NCBI GenBank assembly: GCA_965112735.1 | Contig: OZ218958.1 | Span: forward strand, 248,001 to 312,000 | Reading direction: 5' to 3' | DNA from: Phaeosaccion multiseriatum | Taxonomy: Eukaryota; Ochrophyta, other classes | Length of the DNA stretch: 64,000 nucleotides | In this document: piece by piece, positions 11,101 to 23,262 of the stretch | How positions within the stretch are numbered: position 1 is the stretch's first letter | Layout: the number at the start of each line of letters is the position of its first letter | The notes under the pieces: generated by a model | What the model saw: only the letters and a program-made list of their open reading frames with translations | What the model was told of the DNA's origin: nothing | The model's database searches: none | Program-made: the position numbers and the translations under genes

Positions 11101-14100
11101 GAAAGAACGGGTCAAGAAAGGTGGGGGATGGCGCTGCACGGGGAGGGATATGGGATGGCAGTGGATGGGGGGGGGAGGAGGAGAAGGAGGAGGAGGAGGG
11201 AGGAGGGAGGTAGGCGAAGGGTTTATTTGTTTTATTCGTCTTCCTGCGAATACTGCTACAACTACTATCTGAACAACAGCTCACCCCCTCCCTTTACATA
11301 CCTCCCCTCCTCTTTCCCACCTCCCTCAGGGGTGAAGGTGGGCGCTATGGTGACCACGCTCGTGAGTGTGGGGACCTTTACCGCGGGCATGGGGCTGGTA
11401 CCTGTGTTGGCCATCGCGGGGCTTGGGGCAGTCTCCACAGGGGCAGGAAGCGTTGGCTACCTCAAGTACAGAGAGAAGAATGGGGTGCCCAAGCCGCTGC
11501 TGCTGGCCGCAGACAGTCGAGAGGAGGCAGAGGCGGTGAGTGGAGAAGGCAGGCAGGCAGGAAGGCAGGCAGGGAGGACGGGAGGGTAGCAGCAGCAGCA
11601 GCCCCTTCCATGTGTCGCATCGCATTCGCCTCCTTGCTCTCCTCTCCTCCCCTTCTCTGCCCTTCCCTCCCCTCCCCTTCCCGTCCCTCTCTTCTCTCCC
11701 TCCCCGCCGCACTAACACACGTACACAAACACGCACACATACACACACTCACACACACGCACGCACGCACGCACGCCCTACCCCCCACCCCCCACCCCCC
11801 CTCTTGGCAGTGGTGTGCCGCCTTGGAGGAACAGTTCGCTGTCATCCACCAGACACTCGCACAGGCTCGACAGGAGGGCAACCGCTCCCTCCTGACACTC
11901 CATCACCCACCCCTGGTGCGCCGCATCGCTGCCACCGCCTCTCCGGCACACCCCTCGACCGACCTCACCGCGGCCTTTAGCAAAGTTTGGCAGACGGATT
12001 GGCTGAGTAGAGAGGTTGCCAACGGGGTGAGGGTGTTCGAAGAGCAGAGCACGAGGGCGAGAGGACTGGGGGTGCTGAGGGCAGTGGCTGCGTGGGCTGG
12101 GCTGACGAGCGGAGGAGACGTCTGTGAGAACGGGTGAGTGTCCGGTGGGTGGGTGCGTGGGTGCGTGAGTGGGTGGGTGGGAAGGGGCGAAGAGGGAAGG
12201 GCGACGAATAGGGATGGGGGGAGCGGGTAGAGAAGGGCGAAGAGTGAAGAGAGAGAGTGGAGAGGGAAGTACGAGGCCATAACGACACATGCACACTGCA
12301 CTGAAGAACGCTCTCTCGGCACCCCGCCCCTTTCGCTGTCAACCCCCCTCCCTCTCGTTTCCCTCCTCCCTCTCCCTCCCTCCCTCCGTCCCTCCCTCCC
12401 TCCGTCCCTCCCTCCCTCCGTCCCTCCCTTCTCCCTTCTCCCTCATCCCTTCCTCCCTCCCTCCCTCCCTCCCTCCCCCTCCTCTCTCCTCCCTCCTTCC
12501 CTCCCTCCCTCCCTCCCTCCCTCCCTCCTCTCTCCTCCCTCCCTCCCTCCCTCCCTCCTCCCTCCCTATTCCCTCCTCCTCCCCCGCCCTCCGCAGAGGT
12601 GACTCGGGCCATTCGTCATCCTCCGAGCCGTCGCCATCTGCACTGCCCACGTACAAGTGCCGAGTCACTGTGCAAGCGTCCCCCTTGGAGACGTTCATTG
12701 CTCTCATGTCGCCTCCCAGGTATGTAACGGATATAACGGGTGTAACGTAGTGTATCGTAATGCGCAACCCCTTACGTAATTCGGAACCTCTTACACGGAA
12801 GTATGCAACATCACCACAACACTTGTGTTCTCCAAGTCCCCTGGGAACCCCCCTGTGTGAAGGCGCACGTCTCGACTGACTTGACTTGTCATTTGACTTG
12901 TCGTTTGTCGTCTCCCTCCGCCCATTCTGCTTGTGCTCCTGCTCCCGCCCCCGCTCGAATCGAACCGCCACTGAAACCCAACTCCTCCCCTCTTCCTCCA
13001 GCGACCTCTTGAGCGGGTCCATTTGCCGTCTGCGTGTGTTAGCGACGCTCGACGACAACAACGACATCGTTCACCTTGCCACCCGCCCGGCCTGGCTCAA
13101 TCCAACCTGGGCAGCACCGAGGGACTTCCACCTCGCCAGGCATTGGCGGCTTGACAATGAGGACTGCTACGTGGTGACGCTGGATAGCATTAGCAGCAGT
13201 GGCAGTGGGGGGGAGGCGGAGGACTGCCCACCTGTGCCCGGCTTTGTGCGCGGAGAAATGCACTCGGTGAGAGGGATGGGAGGGAGAGGGAAGGGTTGAA
13301 GTATCGTTTCAGAGGGAGAGGGAAGGGTTGAAGTACCGCCTCGCTCTCCCCCAGCGCATGAAGGGCCCCTTGCTCCTCAGCTCTCTCCTCTCTCTCTCTT
13401 ACCTGCCCCTTCTATGTCACACCGAGTAAGTGAGGGCCTAACACGATGCCACTTGTGTGTGCGTGCGTGCGTGTGTGTTGGGATGTGTCCCTCCCCCCCC
13501 CCCCCCCTTCCCTTCCAGGTGTACACCATCGCCCCCCGCCTTCATCTTGACGTCCTGGGGGATGTGGGGGTCCCGTCGGAGTGCCTCATCACGCACTACC
13601 TCACTGTAGACCCTAAAGGTAGGCATAGGTACCTAAGAATTACGTATGTGTATGTGTATGTTAGGCATAGGTACCTAAGAATTACGTATGTGTGTGTTAG
13701 GCATAGGCACCGATGTGTGTATGTGTATGTGTGCGTGATGTGTGTGTATGTGTCATGCATGCCGTGTGGCATGTGATTGGGTTGCGTGCGACTCAGCCCT
13801 TCCCTTCCTACTCGAAGCGTCACTCGACGGGAGGGAAGCTCTGGAGCGTGAATGAGAGAGAGTGTGTTCCTGCCCTGCCTTGTCTGGCCTTGCTTGCCGA
13901 CCGACTGACCACGTTCCGTGTTCCCACCGATGTTGCTGTATCACCAACTGCTGCCGTGACCACACCCTTAGGCTGGATCTGGAGGCATATGGGGTACTTG
14001 CGTGCGTACTGCACCCCGCTGCTGCTGCACGTGTTGGAGTTACAGGACGTGCTTGGGGGGCAGCGGTTCGGACAACCTCAGGTGCGCCTGTATCACCAAC

Positions 14101-16054
14101 TGGTACTGTTGCCGCAGTATCGCCAACTGCTGTCGTATCACCAACTGCTGCTCCGATTGCAAGACACTTGCTCGGTCACTTGCTTAGTCACTCTCTCGCT
14201 TGCACAACTTGCTTCCACCTGCGTGAGATTGCGCCAAATGCCCACAGCAACAATGTCAACAATTTCATTCCGACGTGCCACTTCCTGACTTACTGCATCC
14301 TCCCGGCAACAATCCCCCCTCCCCCCTCCTCAGATGTGGGCGGATGCTGCATCACCTTTGCTGGAGGCAGGGGCCAGGGCAGCCGCCGCCGCGGAGGAGC
14401 GAGCCAAAGCCGACGGGTTCCGAGCCTTCATGTCAACGAGCAGCCTCGCCACCAACCCCCCGCCCGCCCTGCCTCAACACATGTGGGCCGAAGGAGACGG
14501 GCGATCTTTCCAAGTGAGGGGTCTGAATTACCTCAATGATCGGATCAAGGTGGCGTCGGTGTGGCAGAAGTTCCGCCTCGTGGCTGTGGATCTTTTTGCC
14601 ATTGACGTGAGTATTGTATGGTGCGGAGGAGGAGGATGAGGGGGTATGCTTTTGAGGAGTGGGAGGAAGGAAGGAAGGAAGGAAAGGAGGGAGGGAGGGA
14701 GGTACGTAGGAAGGGATGAGGGGGAGGGGCTTCTTGCTTCTCCCCTCTCTCTCTGACGGCCCCATCCTTTGCGCGGGCGCCTGGAGGACACGTTCTTGCT
14801 TGCCATTCATGCTTGGGGGTCTGGAGGAGACCCATTCTTGCCTGCCATTCATGCTTGGGGGTATCGGGTCGCTGTTCTATATCCCCTCGGCCTTTTCTCT
14901 GCGTCAACTAACCCCCCCCCCCTCTCTCTCTCTCTGCGTCTCCCCTCGTTCCGCGTGTGACCCCTGTCCCTGACGCTGCTTGGCTTGGTTGGGTTGGGTC
15001 CCCCCCTCTTCCAGGAGCCCATTTTCAACATCGCGGGTCGGAGGGACAACCGCGTGCAGCTCGCTCGCAGGGCCGGGGAGACGGACTTCGTTTGGGTACA
15101 GCAAATCATGGTACGTAATGGTACGTAAGTACTTTTTGTGATTTTAGGACAAGGTCGGTGGGGTACGTGCGTGGGTGCGTGTGTGTGTGGGTGGATGAGT
15201 AGACGTGAGCAGACCATGTCTGTCTCTCTCTCCCTCACCCGTCTTGTCTTCCCCCCTCCAATGCGAGCAGGTGCCCGGTCCTCCCCACTACTCCTACACG
15301 GCCTACCTCGTGCCTGAGGACCCCAGCAGCATGAGGGAAGACACTCCCTTCGGCCGCCTGGCGCAGAGGGTGAGGAAGGAAGCCCACACACACACAAGGG
15401 TCTTGTTTTGTTTGATTTATTGCATCTCCATCTGAAACTGTAGAAGCAACTGCAGAAGGTGGATATGTGAGACATGATTTTTTATTCTTGTTCCGCAGCT
15501 TCCACGGCTTCCTCCTGTGCTCTTGGGGGATGGATGGCTCCACACACACACATTCAGAGCTCTAAATACGCACCCCCCTCCCCTCTCTGTTTGTAAAGTT
15601 CTTCTTTGGCGACGACGACGAATTCCGCAACCAACGCCTCAAGCTCATCCCGCGCATCAACGAGGGCCCCTGGGTGGTCAAGACAGCAGCCCCTTGCAAG
15701 CCCACTTGCCTGGCCACCAAGCTCCGAGTGGAACACACCCGGGGGGACAACTACCTCGAGACGGACTTTGAAATTGGGTCCGGTCGAGTGGCAGCTCAGA
15801 TTACAAAAATGTCGTGTGGGTACAGCAAGACCATCGATGTGGACATGGCGTGGACCATCCAAGGGAATGAGGAGTCGGAGCTGCCGGAGGTGGTGGTGGG
15901 GGTGAATCGCGCCGTGTATTTGGATATGAAGGCGGCGAGATATCTGCCCCAGGAGGATGGAGGACCCATGCCGGGGCCGTGGGAGGCTGCCACTACTGCT
16001 GCTGCTGCTTCTGGTGGCGGCGGTAGCAGTGGTGGTGTTGTTGCGCCGAGGTGA
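8200..16054 (+). CDS. EDR2-like PH-START-DUF1336 lipid-binding protein
   Basis: Roughly 1,200 residues over about 16 exons. Early exons are 8200-8374, 8595-8656 and 8986-10248, with compatible phases. The large third exon encodes a PH domain (about 9175-9420; EVIKEGKVRKKSG, SWNDRHLKLRSGGLLEYYD) and then a Gly/Ser/Glu-rich linker. Exon 11330-11535 encodes a very hydrophobic Gly/Ala segment (GAMVTTLVSVGTFTAGMGLV...), either a membrane hairpin or a helix pair. Exons from 12597 to 14081 form a START domain (YKCRVTVQASPLETFIALM; RDFHLARHWRLDNEDCYVV; GWIWRHMGYLRAY). The C-terminus (about 15015-15960) matches DUF1336/EDR2_C (NRVQLARRAGETDFVWVQQI; ITKMSCGYSKTIDVDMAW; VVVGVNRAVYLDM). Plant EDR2 has the same order, binds phosphoinositides and acts in defence and cell death; lipid binding or transfer is inferred here. 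A downstream ATG at 8995 is an alternative start. Confidence 0.85.
10266..10561. repeat. Two intronic minisatellites (21-bp and 34-bp units)
   Basis: About ten copies of a 21-bp unit (AGATGCCTGTCTGGCCTGAA) run from 10266 to 10480 just after a splice donor of the EDR2-like gene. Two copies of a 34-bp unit containing GGATGGCAG and TTAGGGTTGGGTGACAG follow at 10496-10561. The 21-bp period keeps reading frames open, but these frames have no relation to the protein. Confidence 0.9.
13932..14152. repeat. Copies of dispersed motif A in introns of the EDR2-like gene
   Basis: One copy (GCTGTATCACCAACTGCTG) lies at 13935-13953, and a cluster of three imperfect copies (TGTATCACCAACTGGT, AGTATCGCCAACTGCTG, CGTATCACCAACTGCTG) lies at 14088-14152. 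These are the reverse complement of the exonic word TTGGTGATACAGCAG found elsewhere in the window. Confidence 0.85.
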
Positions 16055-16798
16055 GGGAGAGGCGCGGGCGGCGCTCGGCGCTCGAGTACTCTCCCTGCAC
16101 TGCTGTTGTGTATGTGTGTATGTATGTGTGCGTGTGTGTGTGGAAAGAGTGTCCACACCACCATTTCACCTCTGTATCTATATCGTGGAGCCTCAAGTGC
16201 ATAGAGAGAAGAGAGTATATAATAGGAACGCTTATTGACGTGTGTATGCTCTAGAAACTCTGTGCACACTCTTTGTATGCTCTTGTATTTACCTATACAT
16301 ATTATACTGCCCGCATTATAGCCTAAGACTTCTGCGAGGCGGCCTGTTTCTCTGTTTCTGTCGGAGCGAGGCTCAGCCCCATGCACGCCTAGCGGTTTTG
16401 CTCTAGGCCTAGGCCGGCGGCCTCCGGCCGCTCTAGGTCGCTCACTTTTCAGTCCTAGGCGGCCTCTAGCCCGCGTCTAACAAACGATTTAAAAGGGGGA
16501 TTTGACTTGATTGACGACGAAGTGAGAGAAAAATCCCCCCCCAGGGTGACGAAGCTGAAACTGAAACTCCCCTTGAGGTTCTTGTCTTGATTTCTTGCTG
16601 TGGTGACGGGATTGAGAAAGTCGCAGGGGCGGCATTGAGAAAACTGCACTCCTTACACTGCTGCTCTCTTCCTACTCTACACTGTGCCGACTTAGGATAA
16701 TGTGCCGCCTCCTGTCTGCGAGCATTTGACGCCTTCCTGCGCTGGGCCTACGATTAGAGCGGAAAGGTTTTAGGGAGAGGAGAAGAGAAGAGAGAAAG
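16055..16798. other. Spacer with a GC-rich CTAGGC-rich hairpin-prone segment
   Basis: Between the EDR2-like stop and the CCA enzyme start. Around 16385-16480 the words CTAGGC, GGCCTAGGCC and GGCCGGCGGCCTCCGGCC form overlapping inverted repeats with strong folding potential. They follow an AT-richer stretch (about 16200-16320). No ORF looks like a gene. The segment may be part of 3' UTR or terminator structure. Confidence 0.4.
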
Positions 16799-19700
16799 AT
16801 GAAGGAAGGGACAAGAAGGGTGGACCGCCGACGGGCGGGACCGGCCTTAGGCCCACTGTGCGTGATGCTTTTCCTCTCCATGCCTCCTGCCGGAGCAGCA
16901 GGAGCGGCACGAAAAGGAGGAGGCTGGACAGCAGGAGGATCATCCCGGAGGAATGGGATGGAGGAGCCGGGGAAGCAACAACAGCTTAGGGGGAGGGGGG
17001 GGTGAGTTAAAGACGGTACATATGTGTTATCGAACAGCCAGGCAAAGAGCGGGCGACGGCGAGTCCTTCACTGCTGTAGAACGCCTGTCTCTCTTATCCG
17101 AGCAGTGTATTGGGGGGGGATCCAATGTGCTCTCACATCTCTTCGTCTCTGGTGATGAATGTTGGCTCTTTCCATGGCAAACTGGGGCACTTGATACCCT
17201 CGCACCTGTCTCTTTTGCCCTCCCTTACTTCCGCTCTGAGCCTTCGTTCTTGGGGCTTCCAATAACCCACCACCCCCACCTTACCCCTCGCCCTCGCCTC
17301 TGTCTGTCCGTCTGCTTCCCTACCTCTCTCTCCTCTCTCTCTCTCCCCCCCTCTCTCTCTCTGCCCCTCTCTGTCTGTCTTATTCCCTCGCCCCTCCCCT
17401 TTCTTCACATCTTCACTATATAGGGCGCTGCGCCTTGAAGCATTCGTCGCCAATGGCGCGTTGCCCAAGCCAGATAGACATTGCAACAGACAGGGCCCGG
17501 ACTACGCCCGACGCCCTCATCGCATGGGGGGAGGCGCGCAGAGCGGGCAGGAGGCGCTCAGGAGGACGAGGAAGAGGGGCAGGAGCTGCTCTGGTAGCAG
17601 TAGCAGCAGCAGTAGCAGCAGCAACATCAGCATCAGCAGCAGCCATAGTAGCAGTAGTGGGAGGCGTATGGTCAGCCGCTTGGCAGCGTCGGTTTCGGCG
17701 GCGGATGGGCAACACGCCAGGTGAGCGAGGCAGTGAGGGAGCTGTGCTTGTCCAACATGAACACTCCTCCTCCCTGCCCCTCCCCTCCCCTCCCCTCCCA
17801 TCCATTCGGGGCTCCACGTGCCTCTACCCTGCTTCCTTCGGTTCGTTGTCTCTATCAAAGCTGCTTCGGTTCGTTGTCTCTATCAAAGCTGCTTCGGTTC
17901 GTTGTCTCTATCAAAGCTGCTTCGGTTCGTTGTCTCTATCAAAGCTGCTTCGGTTCGTTGTCTCTATCAAAGCTGCTTCGGTTCGTTGTCTCTATCAAAG
18001 CTGGGACTGGGCGGGCATGCATCTCTTCCCTCCCTCTTTTTCCCCTCCCTCTTCTCTCTCTCTCCACATCACTGCACCACACGCCTGAAACGTAGGAAAC
18101 TTTCTATTTCGTGTCGTTTTTGTGTCTGTGTGTGTGTGTGTGTGTGTGTGCGTGACATTCACAGGGCCGGTGGAGCCTCCAGCGCTTTTGCGGTGCCTCT
18201 GCCCGACCGACAGGGGTTGGGCGTCCAGAGTGCCGCCGAGCCCCCCAACGAGGACAACACGCCAGTTGGTGATACAGCAGCCGCGCCCTCATCGTTATCT
18301 TTGGCATTGCATGAGGCAGGGGAGGCGGACGCAGAGGCCGACGCAGAGTCCGACGCAAAGTCCGATGAGTGCCTAGTAGAGGCCCGTCAAGAGGGCCGTA
18401 CAGCGGCGCTGGGGCCACACGAACTGGTGCGTGTGTGTGTGTGTGTGTGCGTGTGTGCGTGTGTGTACGCGTGAGTGGGGATGAGGGAGGGAGGCGGGAG
18501 GGGGGGAGGGAGAGAGGGAGAAGAAGAGAAGAAAGAGAAGAAAGAGAAGATGAGGTGGGATTGGGGCTCGCCTCCTCGTCCCTTTGCACTCAGTTGTCTG
18601 CGGTCAGTCTTGCACCCACACCACTTGTTGCACACCACTTGTTGCACACCACTTGTTGCACACCACTTGTTGCACACCACTTGTTGCACACCACTTGTTA
18701 CACACCACTTGTTACACACCACTTGTTGCACACCACTTGTTGCACACCACTTGTTGCACACCACTTGTTGCACACCACTTGTTGCACACCACTTGTTGCA
18801 CACCACTTGTTACACCACTTGTTACACCACTTGTTGTCTGACCTGTGCTGTGCTGCGGCGCGGCTCCCCTCACTCTGCGGCCCACCCCACCCTATTGCAG
18901 GACCTGCCCATATGCCTGACCCCGGGGGAGAGGGGGCTGTTTAAGCTGCTCAAGACGGTAAGGCATGCGTTTCAGAAAGGCAAAGGGCAGGAGAGAGCGG
19001 AGACAGGGGAAAGAATGAAATGGGATGTGGAGGGGGGAGGGAGGGGGCTTGAGAGCAGAGCGGCGTTTCACATGTGGACCCTCCGTATATCGCAGAGGAA
19101 GGAGAGAGGGACGAGAGGGGGAGGAGAGAGGAAGGAGAAGGGGGGGGGGGGAGAGGGAGGAGAGAGGAAGGAGAGAGGGAGGGGAGAGGAAGGAGAGAGT
19201 GCAGGGCAGTGGGGGGATGCTCGAAGGACCAAGGGCGGTGTAGGGCTGGAGCAGACGCCAAGGCTGATACCATGGAGGATAATGGGGCTGACTTGATGTG
19301 TCGGGCCGGACGGATGGATGGGTGGATGGATGGATGGATGGATGGATGGATGGATGGATGGATGGATGAATTTCCTGCTGGCCTATCCATCCACACAATC
19401 GACCCCCCCCGCATCACGCGCCACTCTTGTGTTTGTCGCCATCTGTGTACATACAACTCACAGGTGGTAGCGGAGTACAACATGGGCACAACTCTGCGAG
19501 TGGCCGGTGGCTGGGTGCGGGACAAGCTGCTTGCCGGGTCCCAGTGCGCGTCCCCCATGAAGGGAGTGAAGCACAAGGTGAGGCATTGGCCTTCACTCAC
19601 TCACTCATTCGCTCACTCACTCAACTCACTCAACTCACCCATTCACCCATTCACTCACTCACTTACTCACTCACCACTCACTCGCTCACATCCACTCACC

Positions 19701-22116
19701 CGCCCTCCCACTCACCCACCCACCCATCCATTGACTTACTCCCTCCAAGGTGGACATTGACATCTCTCTGGACAATTGCCTCGGAGTGGACTTTGCCGAC
19801 AAAATCAACGCCTACCTCCGCAGCCAGGGTCAGGAGGAGCACACCGTCGGTGTGGTGGGCAAATGTCCTGAGAAGTCAAAGCATCTCGAGACGGCGACGA
19901 TGAATTTGGGGGGGTTTTGGTGCGACTTTGTCAATCTTCGCACCGAGTCCTACACGTTGGAGAGTCGCATACCGCACATGGGTATCGGCACCCCAAGACA
20001 GGACGCATTTCGAAGGGACTTGACCATCAATGCGCTGTTTTACAACATACAAACGGGATACGTGGAGGACTGGACCGGCAGGTGAGTGAATGAGTGAGTG
20101 AGTGAGTGAGTGAGGGAGCGAGGGAGTGCGTAGTAAGTCAATGAACTATCTCCTCCGTCCTTCTCTTCCTCCCTCCTTCCTCCTTCCTCCTTCCTCCCCC
20201 CTCCTCCCCCTTGCTCTCACCTCTGCCACTGGCCTTACTTGGGCTCCTCCTTGCCCAAATGCTCACAACATCACAACACTCACCAAGCACACCTCAATCC
20301 CATTCGTCGATCACACACACACACACACACACATACATACGCAGGGGCTGGGACGACCTTGCCCAGGGCCTCATCTCAACGCCGCTGCCCCCGCTGGAGA
20401 CCCTGCTGGACGATCCTCTGCGCGTGCTGAGAAGCATTCGCTTCGCGTCCAGGTTAGTAAGTTAGTTAGTACTAGTGGGTAGTTAGTACTGAGGTTCGGC
20501 TCAATTGACTCTCAAGGCTTTAGCACAGGGTGCAACAAGTGTCTCTCCCCCTCTTTCTCCCTCTCTCCCTCACTCCTTCTTACCTCCCTCTCTCCCTCCT
20601 TCTCTGCCCCCCCCCCCCCTCCCCCTCCTTCCCTCTCTCCCTCTCGCTCTCTCTCCCTCTCAGGTTCGACTTCGACCTCAGCGCAGAGCTTCAGGAAGCC
20701 GCACAAGACCCGAGAGTGCACGAGGCCCTGGGCAGAAAGATCAGCTCAGAGAGGTAAGAGAGGTACATGGACATAATAGAGATATAATAGACGTATAAAA
20801 ATTATTTGATACATATATACATGGACAAAGTATAGAGGTATATATGTATATATATAATACATGTGGGCATGGTGTAATGTACACACGTCGCACTCGCATC
20901 AGCAGAAAGGGCAATGAGCGCACATTCTCTCGTCTCTCTCCCCTGCCTCTCCTACTGTCCCACTGTATGTTCAACGCATCATTATCCACCTCACCCCGCC
21001 CCACCTACCCACCCACCCTACCGTTACAGAATCGGCATTGAGATCGACTTGATGGTGCGCTCTCGAGACCCCCTCCGCGCCTTCACTCTCATCAGCGAGG
21101 CCCGCCTCTGCCCAGTCATATTCACTCTTCCGGCCACTACAGTGCAGCTCAGCAGCCTCGACAGCGGGGGCGAGGGGGCAGACGCCCTGGAGCCTGCGGC
21201 ATGCTTCGAGCAGGGCCTCGTGTACTTGCGCAACATGCATACGTTGTTGCTGCAGGCGCCGGGACCGAGCTCGCAGCACGTGGGAAGTATGGAGGACGAC
21301 AGGTAAGGGAGGGAGGGAGGGAGGGAGGGAGGGACGGGGTGGGGGCGTGGGCAGGTGGGTGGGTGGATGGGTGAGCGACTCATACTCCCACTGATCCCTC
21401 GCCGCCCGTTTTGCTGTGCTCTCCTCTCCTTCCTCTGTGTGCCGTGCCGCCCCTCTTTGTCTGCCTGTACACCTCTACACCTGCCCTCCAGGAACTTGGC
21501 CCTGTATGCCGCCTTTCTGCTGCCCTTCGCAGACACATTTTACGAGCCCAAGAGGGGCAAGAAGCTCGAACCGCTCACCAAGTACTTTATTCAGGAGCGG
21601 TGAGTAAGTGTGCTTGCGTTGCTGACTTACTAGAGCTCGGAGCTGGATACAAGTAGGGCTGCTGACTTACTACCCTGCAGACCCTCCCTCCCTCTCCTTC
21701 TCTCTCTCGCCTACAAGTACGAAGCTCACTCCCATTCATTCCTTTAGGGCTACAAAGCTCACTTCCATTCATTCGTTTAGGGCTACAAGCTCACTTCCAT
21801 ACCATCCGTCTCCCCTCTTGTCCGCATGCCAATCCCCACATGCATCTGCCTGCCTGTCCTCCTGCCCGCCTGCCTGCCTGCCTGCCTGCCCACGTGCCCA
21901 TATACCTCTCCCTCTCACAGACTGAAGCTTCGCTCCCGAGTGGCCGAGCAAGTGCACCTTATCCACGAAGCGGCACTCGACTTCCAAGTGCTGCTGAGGC
22001 AGACCACCAACGGGCCGGTCACAACTTCCAACTTCCACTCTGTGTCTCGGAGGCTGTGCAGGGTCAGGGCCGGGCAGGTCATGAGGAGGGTGGGCGTGCA
22101 TTGGAGAACGGCGCTG

Positions 22117-22164
<48 letters not shown>

Positions 22165-22293
22165 CTGCATGTCTGCCTACCTACCTGCCTGTCTATCAGT
22201 CTGTCAGTCTGTCAGTCTGTCAGCCAGTCTGTCTGGCAGTCTGTCTGGCTGCCTGCCTGCCTGTCTGCCTGTCTGTCTGCCTGTCTGTCTGCC

Positions 22294-22346
<53 letters not shown>

Positions 22347-23262
22347 CTCTCACCTTCCTTCCATGTGTGGCCGTATCCATCGGTACCCGTTTTGATCCCC
22401 TCCTGCGTGGCACCGCGCAGGTCCTGGGCTGCACGGGCCACCTTGGCAGCAAGCACATTCTCGATGAGGCCATGACGTCAGTGAGAGACGAACAGGATGT
22501 TGAGGAGGAGGGGGCCATTATTCAGGCCTACATTCGAATGGGCAACCGAATGGAGGAGATGGGCCTGGTTGGGGTGTGGGATATGGGGCCCATTTTCGAT
22601 GGGCGGCAACTGCCGGATGTACTGCCGGGCATCAAGACAGGGTGAGTGAGTGCTTGTGGGTTTATGGGTGGGTGTGTGGGTGTGTGGGTGTGTGAGTGAG
22701 TGAGCAGGTGGTTGAGTGGGCGGGTGGGTGAGTGGGCGAGTGGGTGAATGGGCAGAGTGGGTATGCTCGCGAGTGGATGGGTGAGTGAGTGGCTGAGTGG
22801 CTTAGTAGAGTGAGTGGGTCGGTGCGTGGGTGGGTAGGTGAGTTTGTGTGTGTGAGAGAGAGTGTTGTGTGTGTGTGTGTGTGTTTGTGTGTCTGGGTAT
22901 ACATACGGATGGGTGAGTGAATGAGTGTGGGAGTGGGTGCATGAGTGACTGATTGAATGAGTGAATGAGTCTGTGAGTGAGGGACTGCGTGAGTGAGGGA
23001 GCCAGGGAGGGAGCGGGTGAGTGAGTGAGTGAGTGAGTGCGGATTTGAGTGAGTGAAGGAGTGAAGCCGCGTGCCCCTCCCCTCACCCTTCCTTCTTTCC
23101 CATGCCTTCGCCCTTTCCCCTCCCCTCTCCAGCCCCATGTACAGAGAGGTGATTGAGAAGCAGATCGCCTTTCAGCTCAAGCACAGGCACGTCACAGACG
23201 ATGAAATGCGACGCTTTCTCTCAGAGACATACTTCAAAATGAGCAGCGCCGTGTCTGGCTAG
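16799..23262 (+). CDS. CCA tRNA nucleotidyltransferase (class II, eukaryotic type)
   Basis: Adds the 3' CCA to tRNAs. About twelve exons. Exon 1 (16799-17001) and the Ser-rich second exon (17424 on) make a poorly conserved N-terminal extension that may contain an organellar targeting peptide. An acidic linker ([15 protein letters not shown]) follows. The catalytic domain starts at [19 protein letters not shown] (about 18901). Family motifs are plain: [12 protein letters not shown] (about 19500), DIDISLD (about 19755, catalytic Asp pair), [12 protein letters not shown] (about 20015), [15 protein letters not shown] (about 20410) and [14 protein letters not shown] (across 20754/21030). Downstream exons give the helical body and end [17 protein letters not shown]...SAVSG. 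Junction phases agree. Dual nucleus/cytosol and organelle use is known for this family; which applies here is inferred. The start could also be the internal ATG at 16868. Confidence 0.9.
17837..18004. repeat. 28-bp minisatellite, six near-perfect copies, in an intron
   Basis: Six copies of a 28-bp unit beginning TTCGGTTCGTTGTCTCTATC, starting at 17837, 17865, 17893, 17921, 17949 and 17977, lie in the CCA enzyme intron after the donor near 17721. Copies are essentially identical, suggesting very recent expansion. Confidence 0.95.
18262..18283 (+). repeat. Motif A copy inside the CCA enzyme coding sequence
   Basis: CCAGTTGGTGATACAGCAGC lies in an exon and is read as PVGDTAAA within the variable acidic linker, outside the catalytic domain. 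Confidence 0.85.
18612..18836. repeat. 14-bp minisatellite (CACACCACTTGTTG), about 16 copies, in an intron
   Basis: Tandem CACACCACTTGTTG units with a few TTGTTA variants and a shortened distal end fill the intron before the exon at 18901. Confidence 0.95.
19311..19738. repeat. Tetranucleotide arrays (GGAT)n and (CACT)n in two introns
   Basis: A GGAT array lies at 19311-19370 and a degenerate CACT array at about 19593-19738, on either side of the exon that carries the GGWVRD motif (19465-19577). Confidence 0.9.
22119..23060. repeat. Intronic simple repeats (GT)n, (CTGT)n and (GAGT/GGGT)n
   Basis: GT run at 22119-22163, CTGT/CTGC array at about 22196-22342, and a long degenerate GAGTG/GGGTG array at about 22640-23060. 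They fill the last two introns of the CCA enzyme gene. Confidence 0.9.

Noticed and set aside
18584-18841. Open frames across the 14-bp and 28-bp minisatellites
   Set aside because: They keep open only because the units lack stops; they lie between confirmed exons of the CCA enzyme and join to no protein family.
22204-22518. [12 protein letters not shown] repeated protein on the minus strand
   Set aside because: Translation of the (CTGT)n intron repeat.
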